Shown here one piece after another: positions 7,627 through 17,358 of a DNA stretch of 64,000 nt. The translations under genes and the position numbers were made by a program. This DNA is from Micromonospora ureilytica (GTDB lineage: Bacteria > Actinomycetota > Actinomycetes > Mycobacteriales > Micromonosporaceae). The notes under the pieces are model-generated. The model searched no databases, had not been told where the DNA came from, and was given only the letters and a program-made list of their open reading frames with translations. The stretch is from contig NZ_JADOTX010000001.1 of the NCBI RefSeq assembly GCF_015751765.1, positions 4,278,001 to 4,342,000 on the forward strand, read 5' to 3'. Every line of letters starts with the position of its first letter. Within the stretch, counting starts at the first letter, position 1.

Positions 7627-8910
7627 GTGCCAGCAGAACCCGTCGCACCGCCCGCCGTCACCGAAGACGATCCCGGCGGCCGTACGGTCCGTCGCCTGGT
7701 CGCGGTGGTGGCCCTCGGCGCTGTGCTGCCAGCGCTCTACCTGCCCGGTCTCGTGCACGACTTCTTCGATCTCAAGATCTACATGTCCGCGATGGACTGG
7801 TGGCGCGTCGGTCACCCGCTCTACGACTACGTCCAGCCCGACCGGGTGCAGGGCGAGCTGTACTTCACCTACCCACCATTCAGCGCGCTGCTGCTGTGGC
7901 CGTTCGGTCTGCTGCGGCTCGGCGCCACCGTGGCGATCTTCACGGCGCTCACCGTGCTGGCCGTCGTCCTGACCACCCGGTGGCTGGTGTCGCCGGTGAT
8001 CGCCCGACACGACCTGCCTCGCGCGTTCACCCTGGTCGCCGCCGTATTGCTGGTGCTGGCGGTGGAGAGCATCCGCGAGACGATCACCTTCGGCCAGATC
8101 AACATGCTGCTGGTCGTGCTGATTCTGGCCGATCTGCTGTTCGCGGTACCGCAGGCGCGACGCTGGGCCGGCGTGGGCGTGGGGCTGGCGACGGCGCTCA
8201 AGCTCTTCCCCGGCATCTTCATCGTGTACCTGCTGGCCACCCGGCGGTGGAGGGCCGCGGCGGTGGCGAGCGCGACCGCGGCGGCGGCGACCCTGCTCGC
8301 GGCGGCGATCGCCCCACGGGACTCGTGGCGGTTCTGGACGCACGAGCTGTGGACCACCGAGCGGGTGGGACGCACCGACATCGTCGGCAACCAGTCGCTG
8401 TTCGGTCTGCTCAGCCGGTTCACCGAGCCGGACAAGCCGGACCGGCTGCTCTGGCTGCTGGTGGTCGCCGTGGTCGCCGCCTACGGGCTGTGGCGGGCCG
8501 CCCGCGCGGCGCGGGCGGGTGACCCGTTGACGGGCCTGACGTTGACCGGGTTGGTCGGTTCCCTGGCGAGCCCGATCACCTGGACCCACCACATCTACTG
8601 GTTCGTGCCGGCGGTGGTGCTGCTCGCCGACGCGGCGTTGAGCGCCGACCGCCCGGACGAGGTGCGCCGACGGCGGTGGTTGGCCGGGCTCGCGCTGGGG
8701 ATCACCGCCGTGACCATCTACGGCGTTGTGACGTTCCAGGCCTGGGGCGCGGAACCGGTCCGCACTCACGACCCGGTGGACTTCGTCCTGCAGAACACGT
8801 ACGTGCTGCTCAGTCTGCTGCTGCTGGCGGCGTTGCCGGTGCGTCCGAAGCTCGGTGTGGAAAATCGCACCAATTGGACAGACCTCCCGAGTAGCCACGT
8901 TCGGCGCTAA
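7627..8910 (+). CDS. GT87-family (DUF2029) polyprenol-phosphate-mannose mannosyltransferase-like protein
   Basis: 427 aa, GTG start just after a leaderless -10 box. About 10 membrane helices. An early extracytoplasmic loop contains DLKIYMSAMDWWRVGHPLYDY with acidic residues, followed by YFTYPPFSALLLWP, both typical of actinobacterial GT87 mannosyltransferases. Such GT-C enzymes use polyprenol-phosphate-mannose outside the membrane to extend lipoglycans (PIM/LM/LAM) or other glycans. A hairpin at 8963-8999 ends the unit. The acceptor is unknown. Confidence 0.85.
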   Translation: MPAEPVAPPAVTEDDPGGRTVRRLVAVVALGAVLPALYLPGLVHDFFDLKIYMSAMDWWRVGHPLYDYVQPDRVQGELYFTYPPFSALLLWPFGLLRLGATVAIFTALTVLAVVLTTRWLVSPVIARHDLPRAFTLVAAVLLVLAVESIRETITFGQINMLLVVLILADLLFAVPQARRWAGVGVGLATALKLFPGIFIVYLLATRRWRAAAVASATAAAATLLAAAIAPRDSWRFWTHELWTTERVGRTDIVGNQSLFGLLSRFTEPDKPDRLLWLLVVAVVAAYGLWRAARAARAGDPLTGLTLTGLVGSLASPITWTHHIYWFVPAVVLLADAALSADRPDEVRRRRWLAGLALGITAVTIYGVVTFQAWGAEPVRTHDPVDFVLQNTYVLLSLLLLAALPVRPKLGVENRTNWTDLPSSHVRR

Positions 8911-8962
8911 CCTGTCCTCATCTACCTCAAGCGTCGCTCGGGTAGCACCGATCCCCCGGTGA

Positions 8963-8999
8963 GAGTGGCCCTCCGCGTCGGCAGCGCGGAGGGCCACTC
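8963..8999. terminator. Bidirectional terminator between convergent genes
   Basis: 15-bp perfect stem (8963-8977 with 8985-8999) with a 7-base loop, between the GT87 gene (+) and the membrane protein at 9015-10025 (-). Confidence 0.85.
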
Positions 9000-9014
9000 G
9001 CCGTTCCACCCCCG

Positions 9015-10025
9015 TCAGCCGGCAGGGTCGCCAACCGGTGGGACCGCCACCGGCCGGGCCGTGGGCTCGTCCGGGTCGGCCGGCGGCCAGGCGAGACTCA
9101 GCCGGACCTCTGGTGGGCGGGGCAGCCGGACCGGCTCGTCCAGGTCGGCGAGGGTGTCTGCGCGCGCGGCGCCGATCGCCGACCGGGAGGGTGCCGCGGC
9201 CCCGGCGCCGACCGGGGCCAATTGTCGTACCGGCAACGGCGGGGTCGGGTCGGGTTGCCGGGGACCCAGGCCGCTCAGCGAGGTGACGCCGAGGCGGCCG
9301 GCGAGCACCGGCACCTGGTCCGGCTCGACCACGAAGATCACCTCGCGCGGGCGCAGCGGTCGCAGCAGGAGCAGCGCCGCGCACACCACCAGCAGCACGC
9401 CGACGGTCAGCAGACCCCAGGTGGCCGGACCGGTCCACCCGGCCCGCAACTCCGCGCGCAGTTCCACTGCCACGTCGGCAGCGCCGTCGGGGCGCATCAC
9501 CACCAGGCTCATGGGTTCACCGGCGAGGTCGTCCGCGCTCCACTCCAGCGAGCCGATCCCCTCGCGTACCCAGAAGGGCCGGCCCAACGGCGTGACCGGC
9601 CCGCCGGCCGTCGCGGCGCCCGGGGTGTCGGTGGCCGGTCCCGCCGGATCGATCCGGACCGGCAGCGGGCCCCGGGCCAGCGCCACCCGGCGGACCGTGG
9701 CGTGCGGCACCGCCTCCAGCCAGCCACGCACCTCGGCGGTGGGCGCCAACCCGACGAAGGCTGGCCCGCCAGTGGTGTGGGCGTCCAGTCGGAGCCGCGT
9801 CTGCGCGGTACGCGCGAAGGGCGCCTCCTGTCGCAGCAACCGGTCGAGGTCGGTGATCACGACCGCGTGACCGGGCGTGCGGACCGTCTCGAAGCGGGCG
9901 GCGAAGGCCCCGCCGGGGTCGGCGTGACGGGTCACCAGCCACAACCCGCCGCCGGCGAACAACGCCGGAATTCCCACGACCAACAGCAGCACCCCGGCGA
10001 TCATCCGCACGAACCGCATCCGCAC
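9015..10025 (-). CDS. Membrane-anchored protein of unknown function
   Basis: 336 aa from GTG 10025, chosen because GGAGG sits 6 bases upstream; the next ATG (10019) would be 12 away. Topology: an N-terminal helix (~MIAGVLLLVVGIPALFAGGGLWLV), an extracytoplasmic domain of ~170 residues (TVRTPGHAVVITDLDRLL onward), a second helix (TWGLLTVGVLLVVCAALLLL), then a Pro/Ala-rich cytoplasmic tail of ~110 residues that appears disordered. I do not recognise a catalytic motif. It stands alone between two terminators. Confidence 0.75.
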   Translation of the reverse strand: MRMRFVRMIAGVLLLVVGIPALFAGGGLWLVTRHADPGGAFAARFETVRTPGHAVVITDLDRLLRQEAPFARTAQTRLRLDAHTTGGPAFVGLAPTAEVRGWLEAVPHATVRRVALARGPLPVRIDPAGPATDTPGAATAGGPVTPLGRPFWVREGIGSLEWSADDLAGEPMSLVVMRPDGAADVAVELRAELRAGWTGPATWGLLTVGVLLVVCAALLLLRPLRPREVIFVVEPDQVPVLAGRLGVTSLSGLGPRQPDPTPPLPVRQLAPVGAGAAAPSRSAIGAARADTLADLDEPVRLPRPPEVRLSLAWPPADPDEPTARPVAVPPVGDPAG

Positions 10026-10124
10026 CGTCCCCCTCCGTAGCAAAACACCCGGCCGACCTTACCGACGTACACCGTCTGATCAGGGGATATCCACGGCACG
10101 GCCGGTACCGACTCCGGAAAGCGC

Positions 10125-10155
10125 GCTGGCCCGCCGGATGATCCGGCGGGCCAGC
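10125..10155 (-). terminator. Terminator of the copper operon
   Basis: 15-bp inverted repeat (10125-10139 with 10141-10155) around a single central base, 15 bases past the stop of the YcnI gene. Confidence 0.85.
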
Positions 10156-10169
10156 GGGTGGGACGGGGG

Positions 10170-10904
10170 TCAGGCCTTGACGACCGGCTCCCGGCGGGTA
10201 CGCGCGAACGCCAGCCCGCCCAGCACCAGGCCGGCCAGACCGGCGACGAGACCGGCCACACCGAGGCCGACCGCGAGCCCGTTGCCGTCGTCGTCATCAT
10301 CGTCGTCGGGCGACGCGACGGCGGCGCTCGGCGCGGGCGATCCGGCCGGCGCCGCGGCGGCGGCCAGGGTGAGGACCGGAGCCGGGTGCTCCGGCTCCTC
10401 GGCACCCGGCGCCGGCTCGTCGATCCAGCGCGAGATGTTGCCGTCCGAGTAGGTCTGCAGGGTCTTGAAGACCATCGATTCGACCTGCGGCAGCGGCCCC
10501 AGCGAGACGGGGAACTCCTGGAACTGACCCGGCTTCACCGCCGCGTCGCCGGTGGCCGTCCAGGTGATCTTGGAAACCGCTTCGGTGAGCTGACTGCCGT
10601 GCACCTCGATCGGCGGGTCCACCTTGCGCTTCTCCGCGGTGACCGTCCAGCCGGGCACCGGCATCGTCGACACCGAGCCGACCGGGGCGTTCTCCGGCAG
10701 CACCACCTCCAGCTTGGTGGTGGAGGCGGTGTCGCTCTCGTTGGGCACCCGGAACGCCACACGGGCGTAGCCGCCCTGCGTCGCCTCCTTCGGGTTCACC
10801 GTGACGTGCGCGGACGCCGGTCCGGCGAAGCCGAGCACAGCGGTGGCGGCGGCGGTGAACGCCAGGGCGGCAGCGGCGGTTGCGGTACGCCGGAATCGGG
10901 TCAT
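10170..10904 (-). CDS. YcnI-family (DUF1775) copper-binding membrane protein
   Basis: 244 aa. A signal peptide ends in ASA, so the mature protein begins HVTVNPKEATQGGYARVAF; the new N-terminal His, followed by Glu and Trp residues, is the copper site of the YcnI family. A beta-sandwich of ~150 residues leads to an Ala/Asp-rich linker (SPDDDDDDDGN) and a C-terminal helix with a basic tail. The gene starts 17 bases after the CopC-CopD gene ends, the classic YcnI/CopCD pairing. Likely role: copper chaperone handing Cu(II) to CopC-CopD at the outer membrane face. Confidence 0.9.
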   Translation of the reverse strand: MTRFRRTATAAAALAFTAAATAVLGFAGPASAHVTVNPKEATQGGYARVAFRVPNESDTASTTKLEVVLPENAPVGSVSTMPVPGWTVTAEKRKVDPPIEVHGSQLTEAVSKITWTATGDAAVKPGQFQEFPVSLGPLPQVESMVFKTLQTYSDGNISRWIDEPAPGAEEPEHPAPVLTLAAAAAPAGSPAPSAAVASPDDDDDDDGNGLAVGLGVAGLVAGLAGLVLGGLAFARTRREPVVKA

Positions 10905-10921
10905 GGGTTTCGCGAGCCTCT

Positions 10922-12589
10922 CTAACGGATGGGCACGGTGGCGGTCACCGTGGCCTGGTCGATGTCGGTAGTGCGGGCGGTGATCTTCAGTTGCCACTCG
11001 CCGGCGGTCGGCAGGCTGATGTCGCCGTAGGCGTGACTGTCCGTCAACCGCAGCAAGGGCACCTCGATCGGCTCGATCCCCGCCGAGGGCAGCGCGGCGG
11101 TGGCCTTCCACTCCGCGACCAGCAGTGGTTTGTTGTCCTTGTCGTACGCGTACAGGTGCACCGAGTTGTTGCCCCGCTCGGCCGGGCTCACCTCGACCTC
11201 CACGGACAGCAGTGGGCTGGACAGCCTGGTGCTGAAGAGGCCGGATTCGGCCCCGGCGGACGGGCCGGCCGCGGCGGTGCGGGCGGGCGTGGTCTGCACG
11301 AGCGTGGCGGACACGGCCAGCACGACCACCGTGACGGCCAACTCCACCAGGACCGCCCGACGCACCGGCGCCGGGCGTTGCGCCGCGACCCGGCTACGCA
11401 CCAACTGCCGGGAGTACGCCGCCACGCCGATGACCAGCGCGAACAGGCCGATCTTGGCGAGCAGCAGGCGCCCGTAGGTGGTGTCGAAGAGCGCCTGCGG
11501 GGTGGCCACCTCGATCAACGCCTGGACGGTGCCGGCCAGCAGCAACGCCGAGACGGCGAGCGCCGCCCAGCGCGACCAGATCGGCAGGATCGCGCCCAAC
11601 TCCCGCTCGTCGGCCTGCCGCAGCAGGAAGACGGCGAGCATGAGCAGGCCGCCCAGCCAGACCGCCATGCTGCCCAGGTGGACCGCGTCGACCACCACCG
11701 AGACCGCTGGCGCCGGGGAGGCCGCCGGGTGCCCGGCCAGCGGCCAGGTCAGCAGGGCCGCACCGCCGAGCACGGCCAGGATGATCGCGTCCGCCCGGCC
11801 GGCGGGCCGGGCCAGCAGCGGGCGGAGCAGGAAGACGGACGCCGCCAGCAGGCCGAGCCGGACCAGGTGGGCGGCACCGAAGGCGCTGCCGAAGACACTG
11901 CCGAACCCCTCACCGGTGACGTCGAAGAGACCACCACCAGCGGTGTAGGGCACCTGCAACCACAGGTCCGCGAGGGTGGCGAAGGCCACCAGACCGAGGC
12001 CGATCCAGGCCAGCCGGGTCGGCCCCCGCCGGGAGAGCCGTCGTGGCCAGAGCGCAGCCAGCACCAGCGCCGGCCCCACCAGCAGCACCAGGCCGGCGTA
12101 GCCGAGGAAACGGGCCACCTTCACCGCCGTCTCCACCACCGGGTTGGCGCGGCTGTCCGTGCCGGAGTCGACGGGTGGGGTCGACGGCGCGCCGACCGAG
12201 TAGGTGAACGCCCCGGAGACCGGGTGGCTGTCGGCGGAGATCACCCGGAAGCTGACCAGGTAGGTGCCGCGGGCGCCGGCCGGATCCACCGGGATGGTCA
12301 CGACCCCGCCGCTGAACGACGGTTCGCCCCGGTCGGCCCGGGACCCGTCCGGCGCGATGACCCGGATCTTGTCGGGCACCTTACGGACCGACTCGCTGAA
12401 CGTGAGGACCACCTCGGACGGCCCGCTCGGCACGATCGACGCGGCGGCCGGACTGCTGCTCTCCAGCACCGCGTGGGCGCTGGCGGAGGTGGCTGGCGCG
12501 ATCAACAAGGCGACGACGGTGACCAGGAGGCCGGCGGCTGCGGCCAGCCGGGCAGCCCAACGGCGGGGGGCGACAGTCATGCCGGACAT
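10922..12589 (-). CDS. CopC-CopD fusion copper import protein
   Basis: 555 aa from ATG 12589 (or 12580, MTVAPRR). Signal peptide, then a mature N-terminus HAVLESSSPAAASIVPSGPS, the CopC fold with the N-terminal His copper ligand, and DSHPVSGAFTYSVG. Residues ~160-440 form an eight- to nine-helix CopD domain (AGHPAASPAPAVSVVVDAVH). The C-terminal ~110 residues are another small beta-domain like YtkA. The protein brings copper across the membrane or senses it in the periplasm-like space. It is divergent from the sigC operon and co-directional with YcnI. Confidence 0.9.
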   Translation of the reverse strand: MSGMTVAPRRWAARLAAAAGLLVTVVALLIAPATSASAHAVLESSSPAAASIVPSGPSEVVLTFSESVRKVPDKIRVIAPDGSRADRGEPSFSGGVVTIPVDPAGARGTYLVSFRVISADSHPVSGAFTYSVGAPSTPPVDSGTDSRANPVVETAVKVARFLGYAGLVLLVGPALVLAALWPRRLSRRGPTRLAWIGLGLVAFATLADLWLQVPYTAGGGLFDVTGEGFGSVFGSAFGAAHLVRLGLLAASVFLLRPLLARPAGRADAIILAVLGGAALLTWPLAGHPAASPAPAVSVVVDAVHLGSMAVWLGGLLMLAVFLLRQADERELGAILPIWSRWAALAVSALLLAGTVQALIEVATPQALFDTTYGRLLLAKIGLFALVIGVAAYSRQLVRSRVAAQRPAPVRRAVLVELAVTVVVLAVSATLVQTTPARTAAAGPSAGAESGLFSTRLSSPLLSVEVEVSPAERGNNSVHLYAYDKDNKPLLVAEWKATAALPSAGIEPIEVPLLRLTDSHAYGDISLPTAGEWQLKITARTTDIDQATVTATVPIR

Positions 12590-12747
12590 GGTCGCCGATA
12601 GGTGTCCCTTTCGGCGAGCCGAGGGGGGTGGGCGCGTCGGTGGTCGCACGTCATGAACTGGTAGTCGGCACGGGGCGCGGAAAAGTTCCCGACGTGGCGC
12701 AGACCATCCAAGAGCCGAACGACCCTGACGCGCCGCCGGCTGCCGCG

Positions 12748-12753
12748 TAACCT
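12748..12753 (+). promoter_or_regulatory. -10 box of the sigC operon
   Basis: TAACCT, 8 bases before the GTG at 12762. The divergent CopC-CopD start is 172 bases to the left, so the intervening segment holds both promoters. Confidence 0.4.
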
Positions 12754-12761
12754 GGTGTGTC

Positions 12762-13352
12762 GTGATCCCTGTCCCGCGTGACCCCGGTGCCGCCGGTCCG
12801 GCCGCACCTGTCGACCAGGTCGCCCGGGACCCGGCAACCGAGTGGGCGCTGACCGCCCGCGACGGCGACACCACCGCCCAGGCGGCGTTCGTCCGGCTGA
12901 CCCAGGCCGAGGTCTGGCGGTTCGCCGCCGCCCTGGTCGACCCGGACAGCGCCGACGACCTGACCCAGGAGACCTACCTGCGGGCGTTTCGGGCCCTGCC
13001 CGCGTTCGAGGGTCGCTCCAGCGCCCGCACCTGGCTGCTCGGCATCGCCCGGCGGGCCTGCGCCGACCACCTGCGCACCGTCATCCGGCGTCGGCGGCTC
13101 GACGAGCGCCTGGCGGCGAACGCGTACACCGACCACCCGCACCCGGACCCGGCCGGCCAGCTCGGCGCCGCCGACCTGGTCCGCCGCCTCGGCCCCGAGC
13201 GGCGCTCCGCGTTCGTGCTCACCCAACTGCTCGGCCTGTCGTACGCCGAGGCCGCCGCCGTCGAAGGGGTGCCGGTGGGCACCATCCGCTCCCGGGTCGC
13301 AAGAGCCCGTGACGACCTGGTCGAGGCGGTCGGCGACGCCCTGACCGGCTGA
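12762..13352 (+). CDS. sigC: ECF RNA polymerase sigma factor, SigC type
   Basis: 196 aa, GTG start. Region 2 spans DDLTQETYLRAFRALPAF and RSSARTWLLGIARRACADHL; region 4 is LLGLSYAEAAAVEGVPVGTI followed by RSRVARARDDL. The match to M. tuberculosis SigC runs through both regions and to the final LTG. No anti-sigma gene is adjacent, also as for SigC. The operon downstream (DoxX/MauE, DsbA-like, membrane protein) and the divergent copper genes are the obvious candidate targets. SigC of M. tuberculosis has been linked to copper acquisition, which fits this context (inference). Confidence 0.88.
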   Translation: MIPVPRDPGAAGPAAPVDQVARDPATEWALTARDGDTTAQAAFVRLTQAEVWRFAAALVDPDSADDLTQETYLRAFRALPAFEGRSSARTWLLGIARRACADHLRTVIRRRRLDERLAANAYTDHPHPDPAGQLGAADLVRRLGPERRSAFVLTQLLGLSYAEAAAVEGVPVGTIRSRVARARDDLVEAVGDALTG

Positions 13353-13385
13353 ACGCGGGAACTTCCGGCGCGGACGGGACGACAA

Positions 13386-13910
13386 ATGAGCGTGACAGCA
13401 CCTTCCGCCCGAGGCGGCCGTTGGCCAGTGATCCGCCCCTGGCTCGGCATCGCGGCCCGACTCGGCCTCGCCGCCGTCTGGCTGGTTGCCGGCGCGTCGA
13501 AGGTCAGCGATCTCGCCGCCTCCGGGCGGGCTGTCAACGCGTACCAGGTGCTGCCGTACGACGTGGCGACAGTGATCGGCGCGGCCCTGCCCTTCGTCGA
13601 GCTGGCGTTGGGGGTGCTGCTGCTACTCGGGCTGGCCAGCCGGCTCGTCGCCGGGGTCTCCGCCGCGCTGCTGGTGGTCTTCATCGCGGGGATCGCCTCG
13701 GCCTGGGCGCGTGGGCTGGCCATCGACTGCGGCTGCTTCGGCAGCGGCGGGCAGCTGGCCGCGGGGCAGGCACCCAGTTACCTCCCGGAGATCCTCCGGG
13801 ACCTGGGATTCTTGATTCTGGCCGGTTTTCTGCTGATCTGGCCGCGTACGCCGGTATCGGTGGACGGGTGGTTGTCCGGCGAACCCGTTGTGGAGGACGA
13901 GGATGAGTAG
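13386..13910 (+). CDS. DoxX/MauE-family membrane protein
   Basis: 174 aa, four membrane helices. The signature GASKVSDLAASGRAVNAYQV in the first loop and the redox-type motif DCGCFGSGG before helix 4 mark the MauE/DoxX family. MauE-like proteins pair with DsbA/thioredoxin-like partners in disulfide or heavy-metal handling. The 3' end overlaps the next (thioredoxin-like) gene by 8 bases, which indicates coupled translation and a shared role in extracytoplasmic thiol chemistry. Confidence 0.88.
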   Translation: MSVTAPSARGGRWPVIRPWLGIAARLGLAAVWLVAGASKVSDLAASGRAVNAYQVLPYDVATVIGAALPFVELALGVLLLLGLASRLVAGVSAALLVVFIAGIASAWARGLAIDCGCFGSGGQLAAGQAPSYLPEILRDLGFLILAGFLLIWPRTPVSVDGWLSGEPVVEDEDE

Positions 13911-14619
13911 TCGCAAGGGGCAGCGGGACGCAGCCCGGGTGGTCCGCGAGCAGTTGGCCCGTGAGCGGCGCCGCCGCCGCACGATCTGGGTCTCCGCCGC
14001 CGCTGTCGTCGTCCTGCTCATCGCCGGTGTCGTCGGCTGGGCCGTCTGGTCCAGCCAGCGCTCCGACGACTTCACCACGCCACCCGGCGCCAACGCGGCC
14101 GGCACCGGCATCGTCACCGGCGGCGGCCCGGTCACCGTCGACGTCTACGAAGACTTCCTCTGCCCGGCCTGCAGGCAGTTCGAGCAGACCAGCGGGTCGA
14201 CCCTCGAACAGTTGGTGGCCGAGAACAAGGCGACTGTGGTCTACCACCCGGTCGCGTTCCTGAACCGTTTCTCCACCACCGAGTACTCCACCCGCTCCTC
14301 GGCCGCCTCCGGCTGCGCCGCGGCGGGCGGCAAGTACCACGAATACGCCAAGGAGCTCTTCGCCCAGCAGCCGCCGGAGGGCAGCGCCGGGCTCACCGAC
14401 GACAAGCTCATCGACATCGGCACCGGCGTCGGCCTCGACCGGGGCTCCTTCGGCAGCTGCGTGAAGGACGACACGTACCGGACGTGGACCGAGCACGTCA
14501 CCGACGACGCCAGCCGGAGCAACGTCACCGGCACGCCGACCGTCAAGATCAACGGCCAGCCCCTCGAGAACCCCACCCCGGACGCTCTCACCGCAGCCGT
14601 GGCGGCGGCCGGCAAGTGA
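13903..14619 (+). CDS. Membrane-anchored DsbA-like thioredoxin (DSBA/thioredoxin_4)
   Basis: 238 aa. Basic N-terminus, one helix (~29-49), then a thioredoxin-fold domain. Residues 87-90 are the redox CPAC in EDFLCPACRQFE, and VTGTPTVKING supplies the cis-proline loop. The protein presumably oxidises or isomerises disulfides outside the membrane, recycled by the MauE/DoxX protein with which it overlaps. Start ATG 13903 has GAGGACGAGG just upstream. It overlaps the downstream gene by 4 bases. Confidence 0.9.
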   Translation: MSSRKGQRDAARVVREQLARERRRRRTIWVSAAAVVVLLIAGVVGWAVWSSQRSDDFTTPPGANAAGTGIVTGGGPVTVDVYEDFLCPACRQFEQTSGSTLEQLVAENKATVVYHPVAFLNRFSTTEYSTRSSAASGCAAAGGKYHEYAKELFAQQPPEGSAGLTDDKLIDIGTGVGLDRGSFGSCVKDDTYRTWTEHVTDDASRSNVTGTPTVKINGQPLENPTPDALTAAVAAAGK

Positions 14620-15701
14620 TCCGTACCCTGCTGGGGCGCGCCGGCCTGGTCGCCGCCGCAACCGGCCTGGTGACCGTGATCAGCGCTGCGCCCGCCGCCG
14701 CGCACGGCGCCGACGCACCGGACGGCACCGACTACCGCACCCGCACCACCGGGGTCGCACCGGCGCGGCCAGGGCTCGAGGTACGCGTCGTCGAGGCCGG
14801 CGCCCGACTGGAGCTGACCAACAGCACCGGCCGCGCCATCGAGGTCATCGGCTACTCCGGCGAGCCGTACCTGCGCGTCGGCCCGGACGGGGTCTTCGAG
14901 AACAGCCACTCCCCCGCCACGTACCTGAACCGCACCATCACCGGGGACACCGCGCTCCCGGCCGAGGCCGACCCGGCCGCCGCACCGTCCTGGCGGCGGA
15001 TCGCCGACGGCACCACCGCGCGGTGGCACGACCAACGCGCGCTGTGGCAGGAGTCGGCACCGCCGGCCGCGGTACGCGCCGCGCCGGGCCGCGAGCACCG
15101 CGTCCGGGACTGGACCATCCCGCTGCGCGACGGCACCGACCCGGTGGTGATCGGCGGCACGCTGGACTGGGTGCCACCGCCGGACGCGTACACCTGGTGG
15201 GCGGTGACCATCGTGGGGCTGCTCGCGGTGGGCGCGCTCGGCCTGCTCGCCGCCTCTGCCCCGGCCGGCGCCCGCGCGCTGTCCGCGCTGGGCGTGTTGC
15301 TGATCGTCGGCGGCGCGCTGGCCGTCGGGTACCCGGTGGGGCGAGAACTGGACGCCGGCGCCCAGGGCGTGGGTGGGGTGCTGGTCGGGCTGCTGTCCGG
15401 GCAGATCTGGTCCCTGCTCACCGGCCTCGGCGCGATCGCCGCCGGTTGGTACGCGCTGAGCCGCCGCCCGGCCGCCGACTTCGTGGTCGCGCTGGCCGGG
15501 AGCTGCCTGGCACTCTTCTCCGGAGCGGCGAACGCCGCCGTGTTCGCCCGCTCCATCGCCCCGGTGCCCTGGTCGCCCACGACCGCCCGCGTGCTGGTGG
15601 CGCTCTTCCTGATCAGCGGCGCCGGCGCGACAGCCGCCGGTGTCCTGCGCCTACACGCCACCTCCCGCACCACCGCCCGAATACCAACCCCAACCCCCTG
15701 A
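14616..15701 (+). CDS. Secreted/membrane protein of unknown function in the sigC operon
   Basis: 361 aa, GTG start in a GTGA overlap with the thioredoxin gene. A signal peptide ends ...AAPAAAHGADAPDG, so the mature N-terminus has a near-terminal His. A ~170-residue extracytoplasmic beta-rich domain (EVRVVEAGARLELTNSTGRA, HSPATYLNRTIT) is followed by five membrane helices and a short Thr/Pro tail. Conserved in actinobacteria near copper genes but without an assigned function. Its signal-peptide/His start resembles CopC and YcnI, so copper binding is possible (speculative). Confidence 0.75.
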   Translation: MIRTLLGRAGLVAAATGLVTVISAAPAAAHGADAPDGTDYRTRTTGVAPARPGLEVRVVEAGARLELTNSTGRAIEVIGYSGEPYLRVGPDGVFENSHSPATYLNRTITGDTALPAEADPAAAPSWRRIADGTTARWHDQRALWQESAPPAAVRAAPGREHRVRDWTIPLRDGTDPVVIGGTLDWVPPPDAYTWWAVTIVGLLAVGALGLLAASAPAGARALSALGVLLIVGGALAVGYPVGRELDAGAQGVGGVLVGLLSGQIWSLLTGLGAIAAGWYALSRRPAADFVVALAGSCLALFSGAANAAVFARSIAPVPWSPTTARVLVALFLISGAGATAAGVLRLHATSRTTARIPTPTP

Positions 15702-15729
15702 CCCCCGCACCCCGCACCCCTGTCCTGCG

Positions 15730-15801
15730 GCGATCTTGCACTTTGTGTTGGTGATATGCGGCTTTTCCCCGCAAAGGCGGGGACAGAAACTGCAAGATCG
15801 C
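15730..15801. repeat. Structured intergenic repeat candidate
   Basis: Between two convergent genes. Outer arms of 11 bp (15730-15740 and 15791-15801, GCGATCTTGCA and its complement) enclose a 6-bp hairpin CCCCGC/GCGGGG (15767-15782). The bases between the arms also pair partially (CTTTGTGTT against AACACA-like sequence is not perfect). It may end both transcripts, but it resembles a dispersed palindromic element; copies elsewhere could not be checked. Confidence 0.5.
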
Positions 15802-15818
15802 GGGGGTGAGGTGGGGGG

Positions 15819-16573
<755 letters not shown>

Positions 16574-16577
<4 letters not shown>

Positions 16578-17344
16578 GACAGCACGACGGCGGTGGCGGC
16601 GATCGAGGCCGCCAACACCGGCACTGTCGCGGCGACCAGCCACTGACCGGCGCTCGCCGCACCCTCGCCCTGCCACACGGCGGGCATCCGCCCGGTGTAA
16701 CCCCGGGACAGCATCGCCAGATAGACCCGCTCGCCGCGCTCGAAGGCGCGCAGGAACAACGCCCCGATCCCGGCGGCGAAGCCGCGCAGCTGCCACAGGA
16801 AGCGCGGGTCGTCACCCCGAGAGATCCGGGCCACCCGCATCCGCCGCGCCTCGCCGACCAGCACGTCCAGGTAGCGCAGCATGAACGTGGCGATCTGGGT
16901 GAGCACCTGCGGGCAGTGCAGCCGGTCCAGCCCCACGATCAGGTCCCGGGTGGTGGTGGTCGCGGCGAGCAGCAACGAGGCGAGCACCCCCAGCGTGCCC
17001 TTGGCCAGGATGTTCCACGCACCGTGCAGCCCGTCCTCGGACAGGCGCAGGCCCAGCACCTCGACCCGGTCGCCGGTGCCGAGGAACGGCAGGGCGACGG
17101 CGAACAGCACGAACGGCAGCTCGATCAACGCTCGGCTGAGCAACCACCGTGGTCCCACCCGGGCCAGCGCCGCCACCGCCGCCACCAGCACGGCGTACGC
17201 GCCGAAGGCCCAGAACGCCTCGCGTGGGGTGGCCACCACGGCGAGGGTGAAGACCACCATCGCAACGATCTTGACCTCGGGCGGGAGCCGGTGCACCGGC
17301 GAGTCCGACTCGCGGTACAGCACGTGCCCGTGACCGGCTCCCAT
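16574..17344 (-). CDS. cbiQ: Cobalt/nickel ECF importer transmembrane protein
   Basis: 256 aa, about 5-6 helices. The coupling-helix region ARRMRVARISRGDD and ERGERVYLAMLSRGYTGRMP carries the two Ala-Arg-Gly type motifs that contact the ATPase in EcfT/CbiQ proteins. N-terminus starts HVLYRESDSPVHRLPPEVKI as in CbiQ. It lies between the CbiN-like gene and cbiO in a minus-strand operon. Confidence 0.93.
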
Positions 17345-17358
17345 TCGCGTACCCCTGC

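Noticed and set aside
13219..14661. Anti-sigma factor gene next to sigC
   Set aside because: Downstream genes encode DoxX/MauE and thioredoxin-like proteins; no zinc-binding anti-sigma (HxxxCxxC) motif is present.
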